DNA of 64,000 nt from Roseburia hominis A2-183 (GCF_000225345.1 NC_015977.1:2153501-2217500); one strand, 5' to 3'; counted from the stretch's first letter, positions 27,128-37,064 are shown. Numbers and translations are program-made. Notes: generated by a model not told the origin, from the letters alone.

Positions 27128-28063
27128 TCACCCTTTCTTAAAATATGTGCCCTCTTCGATCTCATATCCGTTCAGAAATGCCTCCACCGGCATACGCTTC
27201 TTGCCCTCAAGCTGAAGTTCACTGATGGCAAGCATTCCCTTTCCGGTCTGCACCAGAATATGATCTTTTTCCACTTTCACAATGCAGCCCGGCTCCGCCC
27301 CGGACTCCTCAGAAACGACCTGCGCCTTCCAGATCTTTAACATCTTATCGCCCAGTCTGGTATAGGCACTCGGCCACGGATCCAGTCCGCGGATCAGGCA
27401 CTCAATCTCTTTTGCGCCCTGTTTCCAGTCAATGCTTCCCATTTCTTTGTAAATCTTGACGGTATGCGTTGCCTGGGAGTTATCCTGCGGCGTGTAGGTT
27501 GCCGTTCCCGCATCGATCGCCTCCATCGTGCGCACGCACAGCTTCGCGCCGACCTCGGACAGCCGGTCGAACAGACTGCCGCCCGTCTCATCCGCACGGA
27601 TCTTCACTTCTTCCTTTAAGATCATATCTCCAGTATCAAGTCCCTCGTCCATGCGCATCGTCGTCACTCCGGTGACGGCGTCGCCGTTTATGACCGCCCA
27701 CTGAATCGGTGCGGCACCGCGGTACTTCGGAAGCAGCGACGCGTGCACATTCACACACCCGTAGCGCGGCATATCCAGAATCGCTCTCGGTATAATCTGC
27801 CCAAAAGCCTCCACAATTATGATATCCGGATGATATGTCCGCAGACGCTCGATACACTCGCTGTCTCTGACTTTCTGCGGCTGATATACTTCAATGCCGT
27901 GCTCGAACGCACATGCCTTGACCGGTGTATAGCGGAGCGCCTTGCTTCTTCCCACTGCCTTATCCGGCTGGGAGACAACCAGCACCACCTCATGTCCCGC
28001 TTTTATGATTTCTTCCAACGTTCCCACCGCGAAATCCGGTGTTCCCATGAATATGACTCTCAT
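27128..28063 (-). CDS. fmt: Methionyl-tRNA formyltransferase
   Basis: 311 residues. MRVIFMGTPDFAVGTLEEI is the family N-terminus, NVHASLLPKYRGAAPIQWAVI holds the formyl-folate catalytic Asn-His and SLLPKYRG signature, and the C-terminal OB-like domain follows from about 205. It formylates Met-tRNA for initiation. ATG at 28063 has GGAGG 6 nt before it; the GTG one codon upstream is too close. It is coupled with def, which removes the formyl group again. Confidence 0.97.
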   Translation of the reverse strand: MRVIFMGTPDFAVGTLEEIIKAGHEVVLVVSQPDKAVGRSKALRYTPVKACAFEHGIEVYQPQKVRDSECIERLRTYHPDIIIVEAFGQIIPRAILDMPRYGCVNVHASLLPKYRGAAPIQWAVINGDAVTGVTTMRMDEGLDTGDMILKEEVKIRADETGGSLFDRLSEVGAKLCVRTMEAIDAGTATYTPQDNSQATHTVKIYKEMGSIDWKQGAKEIECLIRGLDPWPSAYTRLGDKMLKIWKAQVVSEESGAEPGCIVKVEKDHILVQTGKGMLAISELQLEGKKRMPVEAFLNGYEIEEGTYFKKG

Positions 28064-28096
28064 CACTGACCTCCATTTTCACAGATCATCCATGCT

Positions 28097-28576
28097 TTAT
28101 TCTTCCTCATCACTCTCATAGGTGACTTCGTGAAGCGGACCTTCCACCTTCTCAGTGTACATGTGTCCGTCCAGATGATCCAGCTCATGACAGATGGCAC
28201 GCGCCATCAGCTCTGTCCCCTCAATCTCATACTCTTCCATATCCAGATCAAACGCCCGCGCTTTCACGTAGTTCGGTCTGGTCACGGTGCCTGCCTTGCC
28301 CGGAAGGCTCAGACAGCCCTCGTCGCCGGTCTGCTCGCCGGAAGTCTCTAAGATCACCGGGTTGATCATCACAACCGGTCCTTCGCCGATGTCGATGACG
28401 ACGATGCGCTTTAACACGCCGACCTGCGGACCTGCAAGTCCCACGCCGTTCGCCTCGTACATCGTATCAAGCATATCCTCTGCCAGTTCTCTGATCTTCG
28501 GTGTAATCTCTGTAATCTCTCTGCATTTTTTGGTCAATACAGGATCTCCCTGTATTCTGATTGTCCTAAGTGCCAT
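28097..28576 (-). CDS. def: Peptide deformylase
   Basis: 159 residues. The three defining motifs are GVGLAGPQVG, EGCLSLPG and ICHELDHLDGH (HExxH with metal ligands). It removes the N-formyl group from nascent proteins using a Fe/Zn centre. It lies between priA and fmt, the usual gene order. Confidence 0.97.
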   Translation of the reverse strand: MALRTIRIQGDPVLTKKCREITEITPKIRELAEDMLDTMYEANGVGLAGPQVGVLKRIVVIDIGEGPVVMINPVILETSGEQTGDEGCLSLPGKAGTVTRPNYVKARAFDLDMEEYEIEGTELMARAICHELDHLDGHMYTEKVEGPLHEVTYESDEEE

Positions 28577-28592
28577 CTTTCCTCCATTCTGC

Positions 28593-30830
28593 CTAAAAGC
28601 CGTTCACCGGATTGAAATCAAACATCACGGTCACATTCTTATAGTACCGGCTCTCTCTGGCATACACTTCTGTCCTATTTTTTATCTTTACCAGCGTGTC
28701 ATAATTTTCTGCCTTGAGATAAATTATTTTTTTATAAATATCATTCACTTTTGCGATCGCCGCGTCGACGGGTCCCACGAGATAGACCTTCTCTTTCGTA
28801 TTCTTCCCTGTATACGCATCCGCTGCCGCCGCAAGCTCTGCCGCCATGGCATCCGCCGCCTCCTCGCTCTTAGAGGCGCACAAGATCACAAGCATGTTCC
28901 AGACCGGCGGGTAAAGCATGATCTTGCGGTACGCAATCTCCTGCTCGTAAAACGCATCGTAGTCCTGCGCCTTCGCCGTCTCTATGCTGTAATGCTCCGG
29001 GTCATAAGTCTGGATGACGACCTCGCCCGGCTTATTCCCGCGGCCGGCTCTTCCTGCCGCCTGTGTCAGAAGCTGGAATGTCCGCTCCGCCGCGCGATAG
29101 TCCCCGACATGCAGCGAGAGATCTGCTGCAAGAACGCCAACCAGCGTCACATCCGGGAAATCATGCCCCTTTACGATCATCTGCGTACCGATCAGGATAT
29201 CCGCCTCGTGATTGGCAAATGCCGATAAAATCTGCTCGTAGTCTTCCTTGCCCCGCGTGGTATCCATATCCATGCGCAGCACGCGCGCTTCCGGAAATCG
29301 TTTTCTGACAACCATCTCGATCTTCTCAGTTCCAGCCTTAAACCCGCTGATGTACTTCGATCCGCACGCCGGACATTGTACCGGCACCGGCTCCGTATAC
29401 CCGCAGTAATGGCAGACCATCCGCCCGTTCGCATGCTGGCTCAGCGATACATCGCAATGCGGACATTTTATCACATGTCCGCAGGCTCTGCAAGAGACAA
29501 AGCCCGCCACGCCCCTGCGGTTGATAAAGAGCATGGTCTGTTCTCCCGCCCGCAGGCGCTGCTCCATCAGCCCGTCTAACCTGCGGCTTAGGATGGAGCG
29601 GTTGCCCTCTCTTAATTCCTGCCGCAGATCCACCACCCCGCATGCCGGAAGCGGTCTTTCCTTCACGCGCTTTGTGAGCGTAAGCAGCCGGTATTCCCCG
29701 CGCTTCGCCCGGTAATAGCTGTCCACCGACGGCGTTGCCGATCCCAGCACAACGCTCGCGTCAAGCATGGCAGCCCGCGCGATGGCGGTCTCCCTCGCAT
29801 GGTAGCGCGGAACCGTCTCACTCTTATAGGAAGTCTCATGCTCCTCGTCAATGATGATAAGCCCCAGATTGGCAAACGGCGTAAACAGTGCTGACCTCGG
29901 ACCGATCATCACGTCGATCTCCCCGTTTTTTGCCCTAAGGAACTGATCGTAGCGCTCCCCCGGTGACATTCTGGAATTCAGTATGGATACCCGGTCGCCA
30001 AACCGGTTATAGAACCGCAGCACCGTCTGATAGGTCAGTGCGATCTCCGGAATCAGGACGATGGCCTGCCGCCCCGCCTTCTGCATCTTTGCGATCAGTT
30101 CCATATAGACTTCGGTCTTGCCGCTGCCCGTCACGCCTTTTATCAGATAGGTCGACCGGATTCCCTTCTCGTAATCCGACCAGACCGCATCCACCGCTTC
30201 CTGCTGCTCATCGTTTAAAGTGAGCCCATATCCTCTGCTGGTCAGGTGGGACACCGGATTGCGGTACTGCGTTTCCCGAATTACTTTGACGACGCCGGAT
30301 TCCTCCATCGCCCGGATCACGCTTCCCGACACCCCAAGCTTGTGTGTGACAAGATCCCAGTCCAGCTCCTCCTCTTCCAGCAGCGCACGAAGCAGCCTGG
30401 CGCGGGCGGTGCTGTGGCGTCTCTCATACGCTCCCAGCTGGTTCTTCGCTTCTACCGGATGAAGCGCAAGCCGCACCCTTTTATGTTCCACAGCTTTTTT
30501 CTTCTCCTTGATCGGAAGTACCATCTTTAGCGCCTGGTTCATCGTGCCGCCGTAATGTTCCCGCATCCAGCCCGCAAGCGCGATCAGATGGGACTCGATC
30601 GGCACACTGTCCGTCACGATCCCCGCAATATTTTTCAGCTTATCCTCGTCATACTCCGCCTCATCGGAAAGCTCGACCACATAGCCGGTGATCCTGCGGC
30701 TGCCAAACGGAATATAGACCTGCATTCCGACTGTGATCCGCTGTGTGAGATACGGCGGAATACGGTACTCAAATGTCTTATCCAGTTTTTCCTGTGAAAT
30801 ATCCACAATCACCTTCGCATATTCCGCCAT
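28593..30830 (-). CDS. priA: Primosomal protein N' (replication restart helicase PriA)
   Basis: 745 residues. An N-terminal 3'-DNA-binding domain (MAEYAKVIVDISQEKLDKTFEY), a winged helix near 110-190, then superfamily 2 helicase motifs: LIKGVTGSGKTEVYM (I), LIIIDEEHETSYK (II, DEEH), VLGSATPS (III). Zinc-binding Cys pairs lie in CRACG, CPHC, CHYCG and CPACG around residue 450-490, then LTQAAGRAGRG (VI). It reloads the replisome at collapsed forks. Its start overlaps murE by 22 nt. Confidence 0.96.
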   Translation of the reverse strand: MAEYAKVIVDISQEKLDKTFEYRIPPYLTQRITVGMQVYIPFGSRRITGYVVELSDEAEYDEDKLKNIAGIVTDSVPIESHLIALAGWMREHYGGTMNQALKMVLPIKEKKKAVEHKRVRLALHPVEAKNQLGAYERRHSTARARLLRALLEEEELDWDLVTHKLGVSGSVIRAMEESGVVKVIRETQYRNPVSHLTSRGYGLTLNDEQQEAVDAVWSDYEKGIRSTYLIKGVTGSGKTEVYMELIAKMQKAGRQAIVLIPEIALTYQTVLRFYNRFGDRVSILNSRMSPGERYDQFLRAKNGEIDVMIGPRSALFTPFANLGLIIIDEEHETSYKSETVPRYHARETAIARAAMLDASVVLGSATPSVDSYYRAKRGEYRLLTLTKRVKERPLPACGVVDLRQELREGNRSILSRRLDGLMEQRLRAGEQTMLFINRRGVAGFVSCRACGHVIKCPHCDVSLSQHANGRMVCHYCGYTEPVPVQCPACGSKYISGFKAGTEKIEMVVRKRFPEARVLRMDMDTTRGKEDYEQILSAFANHEADILIGTQMIVKGHDFPDVTLVGVLAADLSLHVGDYRAAERTFQLLTQAAGRAGRGNKPGEVVIQTYDPEHYSIETAKAQDYDAFYEQEIAYRKIMLYPPVWNMLVILCASKSEEAADAMAAELAAAADAYTGKNTKEKVYLVGPVDAAIAKVNDIYKKIIYLKAENYDTLVKIKNRTEVYARESRYYKNVTVMFDFNPVNGF

Positions 30831-32392
30831 CTGTCCACCTCGTTTCTGTCTGTATTCTCCCCCATGTCAGGGCTTCGTCTCGCTTCCTCCACCAGCTCGT
30901 ATTCACTGAGCGGATAGCGCACGCCGCGAATCTCCTGATATGCCTCGTGCCCTTTTCCCGCAAGCACAAGCATGTCATTCTCCATGGCTTGCGCCATGGC
31001 ATACCGCACGGCTTCCCTCCGGTCCGCAATGCGCACATACTGTCCGCCAGTTCCCCGGATCCCGTCCTCAATGTCGTCCAGAATCTCCTCCGGGTCTTCC
31101 CAGCGCGGGTTGTCGGAAGTCAGTATCGTAAGATCCGCCAGATGTCCCGCCGTCTCTCCCATCTTCGACCGCCTGAGCTTCGACCGGTTGCCGCCGCACC
31201 CGAACAGTACGATAAGACGCCGCGGCTTAAAACCGCGCAGCATTTCCAGAAGATTTTTTAAGCTCATCTCATTGTGTGCATAGTCAATCAGAATGGCATA
31301 ATTTTCGGACTGCCTCACGTTCTCGCATCTTCCGGGGACTTTTGCACTGCGGAGCGCAAGACCGACGTCGCTCTCCGTGGCTCCCAGATGTCCTGCCGCC
31401 CCTATGGCCGCCAGCGCATTGTAGACGTTAAACATTCCGGGGAGCTGCATTCTCACCGGATACACCGCCGTCTCCACACGCACCAGAAAGCTTCCCAAAA
31501 GTTCTCCCGACTGCATGAAAAAGCGGATATTCTCCGCCGTCACATCCGCCGGATGCCACAGGGAAAACGTCTCCACGCTGCAGGTATGTCCCTGCAGTAT
31601 ACGCTCCGTGTGCGGATCATCCCGATTGACAATCCCGATCCGGCACTGGCGCATCAGGCGGCTCTTGCAGAACAGATATTCCGCAAACGACGCATGTTCG
31701 CCCTCCCCGATGTGATCCGGCTCGATGTTTAAGAACATGCCGATGTCAAAAAATATCCCCTCCACCCGCTGCATCTTCAACCCCTGGGAGGAGACCTCCA
31801 TCACGCAGGTATCACAGCCGTTGTCCACCATCTGTGCAAGATACTTCTGTATCTCGTAGGCTTCCGGCGTCGTATGTACTGCCGGAAGCACGCCATCTCC
31901 GGTATCGATCGCGATCGTTCCGATCATTCCGGTCTTGTGTCCGCTCTCACGAAGAATCGCAGAAAGCAGATATGCCGTCGTTGTCTTCCCTTTCGTTCCC
32001 GTGATTCCGACCATCCGAAGCTTTGCCGCCGGATAATCAAAAAAAGCTGCCGCAAGTTCTGCGAGCGCATGCCTGGTATCCGCCGCGATCACGATGGAAA
32101 CCTTCCATCGGTCTATAATCTCCGAGATCCGCACACCAAACTGTTCCGTGTACAAAAGCGCATCATTGTCCAGCGGAACCACATTCTCCGCCGCAATCAC
32201 AACTGCTGCCGCCCCGGCTTCCAGCGCTCCCTGCAGATAGTCATGCCCGTCGGCATGCAGCCCTTTTAGGCAAACAAATAGGGAGCCCTCCCTGACATTC
32301 CCGGAATGGTAACAGATGTCTGTTATCTCACGGCTCTGGCTTCCCTGCACATGTTCATATGTAAGATGTTTCAATAATTGATTCAGCCGCAT
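30809..32392 (-). CDS. murE: UDP-N-acetylmuramoyl-tripeptide synthetase (Mur ligase MurE)
   Basis: 527 residues. It has the N-terminal UDP-MurNAc binding domain, ATP-binding MVGITGTKGKTTTAYLL near residue 130, CVMEVSSQGL, and the C-terminal ligase domain. The substrate motif TSDNPRWEDP carries DNPR, which in the family indicates meso-diaminopimelate as the added amino acid. It adds the third residue of the peptidoglycan stem in the cytosol. It is first in the conserved cluster, 29 bp downstream of a strong promoter. Confidence 0.95.
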   Translation of the reverse strand: MRLNQLLKHLTYEHVQGSQSREITDICYHSGNVREGSLFVCLKGLHADGHDYLQGALEAGAAAVVIAAENVVPLDNDALLYTEQFGVRISEIIDRWKVSIVIAADTRHALAELAAAFFDYPAAKLRMVGITGTKGKTTTAYLLSAILRESGHKTGMIGTIAIDTGDGVLPAVHTTPEAYEIQKYLAQMVDNGCDTCVMEVSSQGLKMQRVEGIFFDIGMFLNIEPDHIGEGEHASFAEYLFCKSRLMRQCRIGIVNRDDPHTERILQGHTCSVETFSLWHPADVTAENIRFFMQSGELLGSFLVRVETAVYPVRMQLPGMFNVYNALAAIGAAGHLGATESDVGLALRSAKVPGRCENVRQSENYAILIDYAHNEMSLKNLLEMLRGFKPRRLIVLFGCGGNRSKLRRSKMGETAGHLADLTILTSDNPRWEDPEEILDDIEDGIRGTGGQYVRIADRREAVRYAMAQAMENDMLVLAGKGHEAYQEIRGVRYPLSEYELVEEARRSPDMGENTDRNEVDRWRNMRR

Positions 32393-32420
32393 GTCATCCT
32401 CTGCCGAATTCGCTTTTTTT

Positions 32421-32449
32421 ATTATATGCCAGATCTTAAGGTTTTACAA
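32421..32449 (-). promoter_or_regulatory. Strong promoter of the murE-priA-def-fmt cluster
   Basis: Minus strand TTGTAA (32444-32449), 17-bp spacer, perfect TATAAT (32421-32426), 29 bp ahead of the murE ATG. Confidence 0.7.
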
Positions 32450-32546
32450 GTTATCCCGATTTATTTCATTTTAATTTCAGAAAATGTACATATTTTGTCA
32501 GGAACCGGAAATACTGAAATAAACGAAAACCGGAGGAATCTCTCAT

Positions 32547-32945
32547 ATGCGCGGACGTAATTTTCTCATCTGCGGACTGACCGGCTGGTGCATGGAAATT
32601 CTGTTCACCTCCGCAGGCTCCCTCGCAAGACACGACGGCCGTCTGATCGGTCAGACCTCCCTGTGGATGTTCCCCATCTACGGTATGGCTGCCTGCATCG
32701 GTCCGGTCTACGCAAAAATAAAAAAGCTGCCGGCACTCCTGCGCGGCAGCATCTATACAGTGGGTATTTTTTCATTCGAGTACTTAACCGGATCACTCTT
32801 AAGGCGGCATCACTTCTGCCCCTGGGACTACAGCAGCGCCAGGGCAAACGTCAACGGGCTGATCCGGCTGGATTATGCCCCGTTGTGGCTTGGCGCAGGT
32901 CTGCTCTTCGAGCGCATCCTCGTGCACACCGACCGTCTCACTTAA
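32547..32945 (+). CDS. Small integral membrane protein, putative ABC transporter permease family (CmpB-like)
   Basis: 132 residues with CGGAGG ahead of the ATG. Four hydrophobic segments are visible (FLICGLTGWCMEILF, SLWMFPIYGMAACIGPVY, LLRGSIYTVGIFSFEYLTG, YAPLWLGAGLLFERIL). The pattern GW..E....S, WMFPIYG, FEY.TG and CPWDYS matches a conserved family of small membrane proteins annotated as putative ABC-transporter type IV. Function unknown. It is the first plus-strand gene in the window and diverges from murE. Confidence 0.8.
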   Translation: MRGRNFLICGLTGWCMEILFTSAGSLARHDGRLIGQTSLWMFPIYGMAACIGPVYAKIKKLPALLRGSIYTVGIFSFEYLTGSLLRRHHFCPWDYSSARANVNGLIRLDYAPLWLGAGLLFERILVHTDRLT

Positions 32946-32976
32946 CCCGTCAGCGCGCGGCGATGCCGCACACTTC

Positions 32977-33387
32977 CTACAGATCCACATCATCTGCAAT
33001 GCCTGCACCGATGTCCTGCATGTTTAATGTGCGTCTCTTGATGCGCGCCGCCTCGGATGCCTTCAGAAGATAATTCTTAATCTCCTTTGCATGCTTGATA
33101 TGACTCAGGCGAAGTTCCTTGTCTGTCACGTCTCCGGTGTAGCAGATGATCGTTCCCAGCCCGAAAATCCGCTCCGGCAGTGTGGCTGTCAGCTTGACAT
33201 CCTGCACTTTGTACATGTAGCAGTCATTCTCTTCCACCTTGATCAATCCCTCATCGACGGTAATCATATCCTGACTGATCGTATATTTGGTAAATGTCCA
33301 TGGAAGTCCGAAGAAAAGTAACCGTTTACGCTCCTGATACTTTACCTCCTCCGCTTCTCCCTGACTAAAATTTGTCTCTTCTGCCAT
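32977..33387 (-). CDS. PH domain-containing protein (bacterial PH type)
   Basis: 136 residues from ATG at 33387 (AGGAAG 7 nt upstream); an upstream ATG gives a poor extension. KRLLFFGLPWTFTKYTISQDMI, then EENDCYMYKVQDVKLTATL and FGLGTIICYTGD follow the strand pattern of bacterial PH-2/YdbT-like domains. No transmembrane segment is evident. It converges with the membrane-protein gene. Role unknown. Confidence 0.75.
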   Translation of the reverse strand: MAEETNFSQGEAEEVKYQERKRLLFFGLPWTFTKYTISQDMITVDEGLIKVEENDCYMYKVQDVKLTATLPERIFGLGTIICYTGDVTDKELRLSHIKHAKEIKNYLLKASEAARIKRRTLNMQDIGAGIADDVDL

Positions 33388-33572
33388 GTCTGTTCTTCCT
33401 TTCCTTGTATGTTCCTCCCCAGGCGAAACTTTTTGCATTCTTTTCTGCGTACCTGTAGTTTACTTCATTTTTCTTTTTCGCGCAACCAAATATCAGAAAA
33501 CGGCTTCCATCTTTTGAAATATCATGCCAAACAGCCCGTCTTTTCCCGATTCGTGCGTAAATATTTTTCCCC

Positions 33573-33601
33573 TTGAATTCACAGAATGATTATTATATGA
33601 T
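33573..33601 (+). promoter_or_regulatory. Promoter of pyrBI
   Basis: TTGAAT (33573-33578), 17-bp spacer, TATGAT (33596-33601), 65 bp ahead of the pyrB ATG. The short leader shows no clear attenuator. Confidence 0.6.
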
Positions 33602-33665
33602 AGAAAAAATGCCTGGAGACAGACAGATTTGTTCTGCCGTTTCCGGTCAATACAAGGAGGATTTT

Positions 33666-34586
33666 ATGCGTCATTTAATGAGCCCATTGGACTTCTCCGT
33701 CGATGAGTTGGACAAGCTTTTGGATCTTGCCAACGATATCGAGAAGTACCCACAGAAGTATGCCCATGCATGCGAAGGGAAAAAGCTGGCAACCTGTTTT
33801 TATGAGCCAAGCACCCGTACCAGATTAAGTTTTGAAGCTGCCATGTTAAATCTCGGCGGTTCTGTTTTAGGTTTCGCCAGTGCCGATTCCAGCTCGGCAG
33901 CCAAAGGTGAAAGCGTTTCCGATACCATTCGTATTATTTCCTGCTATGCAGATATCTGTGCTATGCGTCATCCAAAGGAAGGTGCACCTCTTGTTGCCTC
34001 CCAGAAATCCCGAATTCCCGTTATCAATGCCGGCGACGGCGGTCATCAGCATCCCACCCAGACTCTTACCGATCTGTTAACCATCCGTTCTTTAAAAGGA
34101 CGCCTTGGCAATCTCACGATCGGACTCTGCGGCGACTTAAAATTCGGACGCACCGTACATTCTTTAATCTCTGCGCTGATCCGCTATCCGGGCATCCGTT
34201 TCGTGCTGATCTCCCCGGAAGAACTTAGAATTCCAAGCTACATCCGCGAGGACGTCCTTGCAGCGAACAATATCCCATTTACCGAAGTGGAGCGTCTGGA
34301 AGACGCCATGCCGGATCTGGATGTTTTATACATGACCCGTGTACAGAAGGAACGCTTCTTCAACGAGGAAGACTACGTCCGCTTAAAGAATTTCTACATT
34401 CTGACCAAAGCGAAGATGGATCTCGCCAAGGAGGATATGCTGGTGCTTCATCCGCTTCCGAGAGTCAACGAGATCTCCGTCGAGGTCGACGACGACCCGA
34501 GAGCCGCCTACTTCAAGCAGGCACAGTACGGCGTCTATGTCCGCATGGCGCTGATCCTAACACTCTTAGACATCAGGGTCGATTAA
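33666..34586 (+). CDS. pyrB: Aspartate carbamoyltransferase, catalytic subunit
   Basis: 306 residues from ATG 33666 (AAGGAGG 5 nt upstream). [16 protein letters not shown] is the carbamoyl-phosphate signature, [17 protein letters not shown] binds aspartate, and [12 protein letters not shown] closes the site. It makes carbamoyl-aspartate, the first committed step of pyrimidine synthesis. An in-frame ATG near 33573 lies on the promoter and is rejected. The regulatory chain follows after 26 bp, so the enzyme is of the class with PyrI. Confidence 0.97.
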   Translation: MRHLMSPLDFSVDELDKLLDLANDIEKYPQKYAHACEGKKLATCFYEPSTRTRLSFEAAMLNLGGSVLGFASADSSSAAKGESVSDTIRIISCYADICAMRHPKEGAPLVASQKSRIPVINAGDGGHQHPTQTLTDLLTIRSLKGRLGNLTIGLCGDLKFGRTVHSLISALIRYPGIRFVLISPEELRIPSYIREDVLAANNIPFTEVERLEDAMPDLDVLYMTRVQKERFFNEEDYVRLKNFYILTKAKMDLAKEDMLVLHPLPRVNEISVEVDDDPRAAYFKQAQYGVYVRMALILTLLDIRVD

Positions 34587-34612
34587 ATAAAATCGGCAGA
34601 AAGGACAGATAC

Positions 34613-35050
34613 ATGTTAAATATCAGTGGAATCCACGAGGGTTTTGTATTAGACCATATCAAAGCCGGTATGAGCCTGCAGATCTACCACGACCTGAAGC
34701 TCGACGAGCTCGACTGCACGGTTGCCATCATCAAAAACGCGAAGAGCAGCAAAATGGGCAAGAAGGATATCTTGAAGGTGGAATGCCCGGTCGAAGCGTT
34801 GGATCTCGACATCCTCGGCTTCATCGATCACAATATCACAGTCAACGTCATCAAGGACGACAAGATCTATGAGAAAAAGGAACTGCACCTTCCAAAGCAG
34901 GTCAAGAACGTCATCACCTGCAGGAATCCGCGCTGTATCACTTCCATCGAGCAGGAGCTTGACCAGATCTTCCTCCTGACCGATGAAGAAAAGGAAGTCT
35001 ACCGCTGCAAATACTGCGAAGAAAAATACCGGAATCCCAACCGCAGATAA
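34613..35050 (+). CDS. pyrI: Aspartate carbamoyltransferase, regulatory subunit
   Basis: 145 residues. The nucleotide-binding domain opens with GFVLDHIKAGMSLQIYHDL; the C-terminal zinc domain has four Cys in CRNPRC and CKYCEEKY, which bind the zinc that joins it to the catalytic chain. It gives feedback control by CTP/ATP in relatives. It has a short C-terminus and is followed within 25 bp by long-hairpin element 2. Confidence 0.95.
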   Translation: MLNISGIHEGFVLDHIKAGMSLQIYHDLKLDELDCTVAIIKNAKSSKMGKKDILKVECPVEALDLDILGFIDHNITVNVIKDDKIYEKKELHLPKQVKNVITCRNPRCITSIEQELDQIFLLTDEEKEVYRCKYCEEKYRNPNRR

Positions 35051-35072
35051 ACCGACTGTGCCTTTTTAAGGG

Positions 35073-35592
35073 ATAAGCAGTATTATTAGAAACAGATACC
35101 TGAAAGTTCCAGATAACCATACGGCGGCAAATTTTGACCGCAAAATCCGGTATTTCTAACCAAGCGAAGGCTGGCATTCATGATGATCCGTGTCTTTCCA
35201 AGTTTGGAGCACTCCTCGGACGGTGTCCGCAAATCATGAGACAATTTTAGGAGCTTTCGTGCGGCGCTTTGCACGCTTCCGAGTAAAACCTAATCGCGCG
35301 GACTGATGTCTGAGGAGATTTCTGCCATGTTTTTAATAGCAGAAGTCTCCGAGTTTCAGTCCGCGCGATTTTATAATGTTTATGAGGGAGCGCGCATTAG
35401 CGCCGCTAGAAAGTCCGCTCATTGTCTCTGATTTGTCGGACACCCTCCGGGAGAGTCCAAACGTGGAAGAGACACGGAATGAAATACCAGCCGCGGCATG
35501 GAAGAAATACTTGAATTTTGCTTCAAAAAATTTGCCGCCGTATGGTTATTCCGGAACTTTCTGTTCTCAGTTCTTCCTGTAATACTGCTTAT
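35073..35592. repeat. Long-hairpin intergenic element, copy 2 (520 bp, reversed orientation)
   Basis: Termini ATAAGCAGTATTA and TAATACTGCTTAT frame a single inverted repeat that fills the gap between the converging pyrI and gatB genes. Relative to copies 1 and 3 it is inverted: its left arm carries the complement of their right core (TCCGTGTCTTTCCAAGTTTG near 35187) and its right arm the complement of their left core (CGTGGAAGAGACACGG near 35462). Apex: AATCGCGCGGACTGA (35292-35306) pairs perfectly with 35356-35370, and inside it GGAGATTTCTGC with GCAGAAGTCTCC. There is no convincing ORF and no separate terminator for pyrBI or gatB, so the element may serve both. Confidence 0.85.
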
Positions 35593-35614
35593 CACTACAA
35601 AAGACACTGACCGC

Positions 35615-37045
35615 TTACAGCAATTCTTTTAAGATCTGGTTCACCAGTGCAGGATTTGCCTTTCCCTTCATCGCTTTCATCGTCTGTCCGACCAGAAAGC
35701 CGATCGCTTTTTCTTTTCCATTGTGGTAATCCTCCACCGACTGCGGATTCTCCGCAATGACTTTCGCCACCGTCTCACGGAGTGCTCCCTCGTCATTGAC
35801 TGTCAAAAGCCCCTTTTCCTTCACATAGGCTTCCGGATCAATGTCCTCTTTAAAGACTTTCTCGAAGACTTCCTTTGCCACGGTGTTGGTGACGGAACCG
35901 GCATCCGCAAGATCCACCAGCTTTGCAAGATGTTCCGGTGAAAAGCGGATCTGATCCGGATCCATTTCATTTTCTTTTAACAGGCGGATTGTCTCCGTCA
36001 TGATCCAGTTGGAGACTTTTTTCGGCTTTCCGCAGATCGCGGCCGCTGCCTCAAACAGATCTGCAAATGATTTGTCTCCGGTCAGGATCTCCGCATCGTA
36101 TTTTGGCAGACCGAACTCATCCTGATAGCGGATCAGCTTCTCATCCCGCATCTCCGGCTGGCGTGCCTTCACGCGCTCAATCCACTCGTCGCTGATGACC
36201 ACCGGAACCAGATCCGGCTCCGGGAAATAACGGTAGTCCTGTGCGTCCTCCTTGGATCGCATCGCGTGGGAGGATTCCTTGTTGTCATCCCAGCGGCGGG
36301 TCTCCTGGATGACCTTTTTCCCCTCCTCGATCAATTCGATCTGGCGGGCGCGCTCGCCTTCGATGGCTCTCGCGATCGCCTTGAAAGAGTTCAGGTTTTT
36401 CATCTCGGTACGTGTTCCAAACTCAGCGGCTCCCGCCTCCCTGACGGACAGGTTGACGTCGGCACGCATGGAACCTTCGTTTAATTTGCAGTCCGATGCA
36501 CCGAGATACTGGATGATCAGCCTCAATTTTTCCAGATAGGCAATGACCTCCTCCGCGGAGCGCATATCCGGTTCCGACACGATCTCGATCAGCGGAACGC
36601 CGGAACGGTTGTAATCCACGATGGACACGTCCTCCCACTCGTCATGCACCAGTTTTCCCGCATCTTCCTCCATATGGATCTCGTGGATACCGATCGTCTT
36701 TTTGCCGGCAGCCGTCTCGATCTCCACGCCGCCGCTGCGGCAGATCGGCAGATACAGTTGGGAAATCTGATAGTTCTGCGGGTTATCCGGGTAAAAATAG
36801 TTCTTGCGGTCAAATTTGCAATACTGGGTGATTGTGCAGTTCGTCGCAAGTCCGACCGCCATCGCATATTCCACCACCTGCTTGTTCAATACCGGAAGGG
36901 ATCCCGGCATACCGGTGCACACCGGGCAGGTGTGGCTGTTGGGCGCTCCGCCAAAGGCTGTCGAGCAGCCGCAGAAAATTTTTGTCTTTGTCGCTAATTC
37001 TACATGGACTTCCAGTCCGATTACGGTTTCGTATGTTTTGCTCAT
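35615..37045 (-). CDS. gatB: Aspartyl/glutamyl-tRNA amidotransferase subunit B
   Basis: 476 residues. ETVIGLEVHVELATKTKIFCGCSTAFG and CPVCTGMPGSLPVLN contain the family's zinc-binding Cys residues; YFPEPDLVPV is also typical, and the C-terminal YqeY-like helical tail (from about 330) contacts tRNA. It phosphorylates and transamidates Asp-tRNA(Asn) and Glu-tRNA(Gln) together with GatA and GatC. It is 19 bp downstream of gatA. Confidence 0.97.
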   Translation of the reverse strand: MSKTYETVIGLEVHVELATKTKIFCGCSTAFGGAPNSHTCPVCTGMPGSLPVLNKQVVEYAMAVGLATNCTITQYCKFDRKNYFYPDNPQNYQISQLYLPICRSGGVEIETAAGKKTIGIHEIHMEEDAGKLVHDEWEDVSIVDYNRSGVPLIEIVSEPDMRSAEEVIAYLEKLRLIIQYLGASDCKLNEGSMRADVNLSVREAGAAEFGTRTEMKNLNSFKAIARAIEGERARQIELIEEGKKVIQETRRWDDNKESSHAMRSKEDAQDYRYFPEPDLVPVVISDEWIERVKARQPEMRDEKLIRYQDEFGLPKYDAEILTGDKSFADLFEAAAAICGKPKKVSNWIMTETIRLLKENEMDPDQIRFSPEHLAKLVDLADAGSVTNTVAKEVFEKVFKEDIDPEAYVKEKGLLTVNDEGALRETVAKVIAENPQSVEDYHNGKEKAIGFLVGQTMKAMKGKANPALVNQILKELL

Positions 37046-37064
37046 CTATCTCATCCTCCCACTG

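Noticed and set aside
35086..35607. Open frames inside long-hairpin element 2
   Set aside because: Not conserved between copies; composition follows the palindrome and not codon structure.
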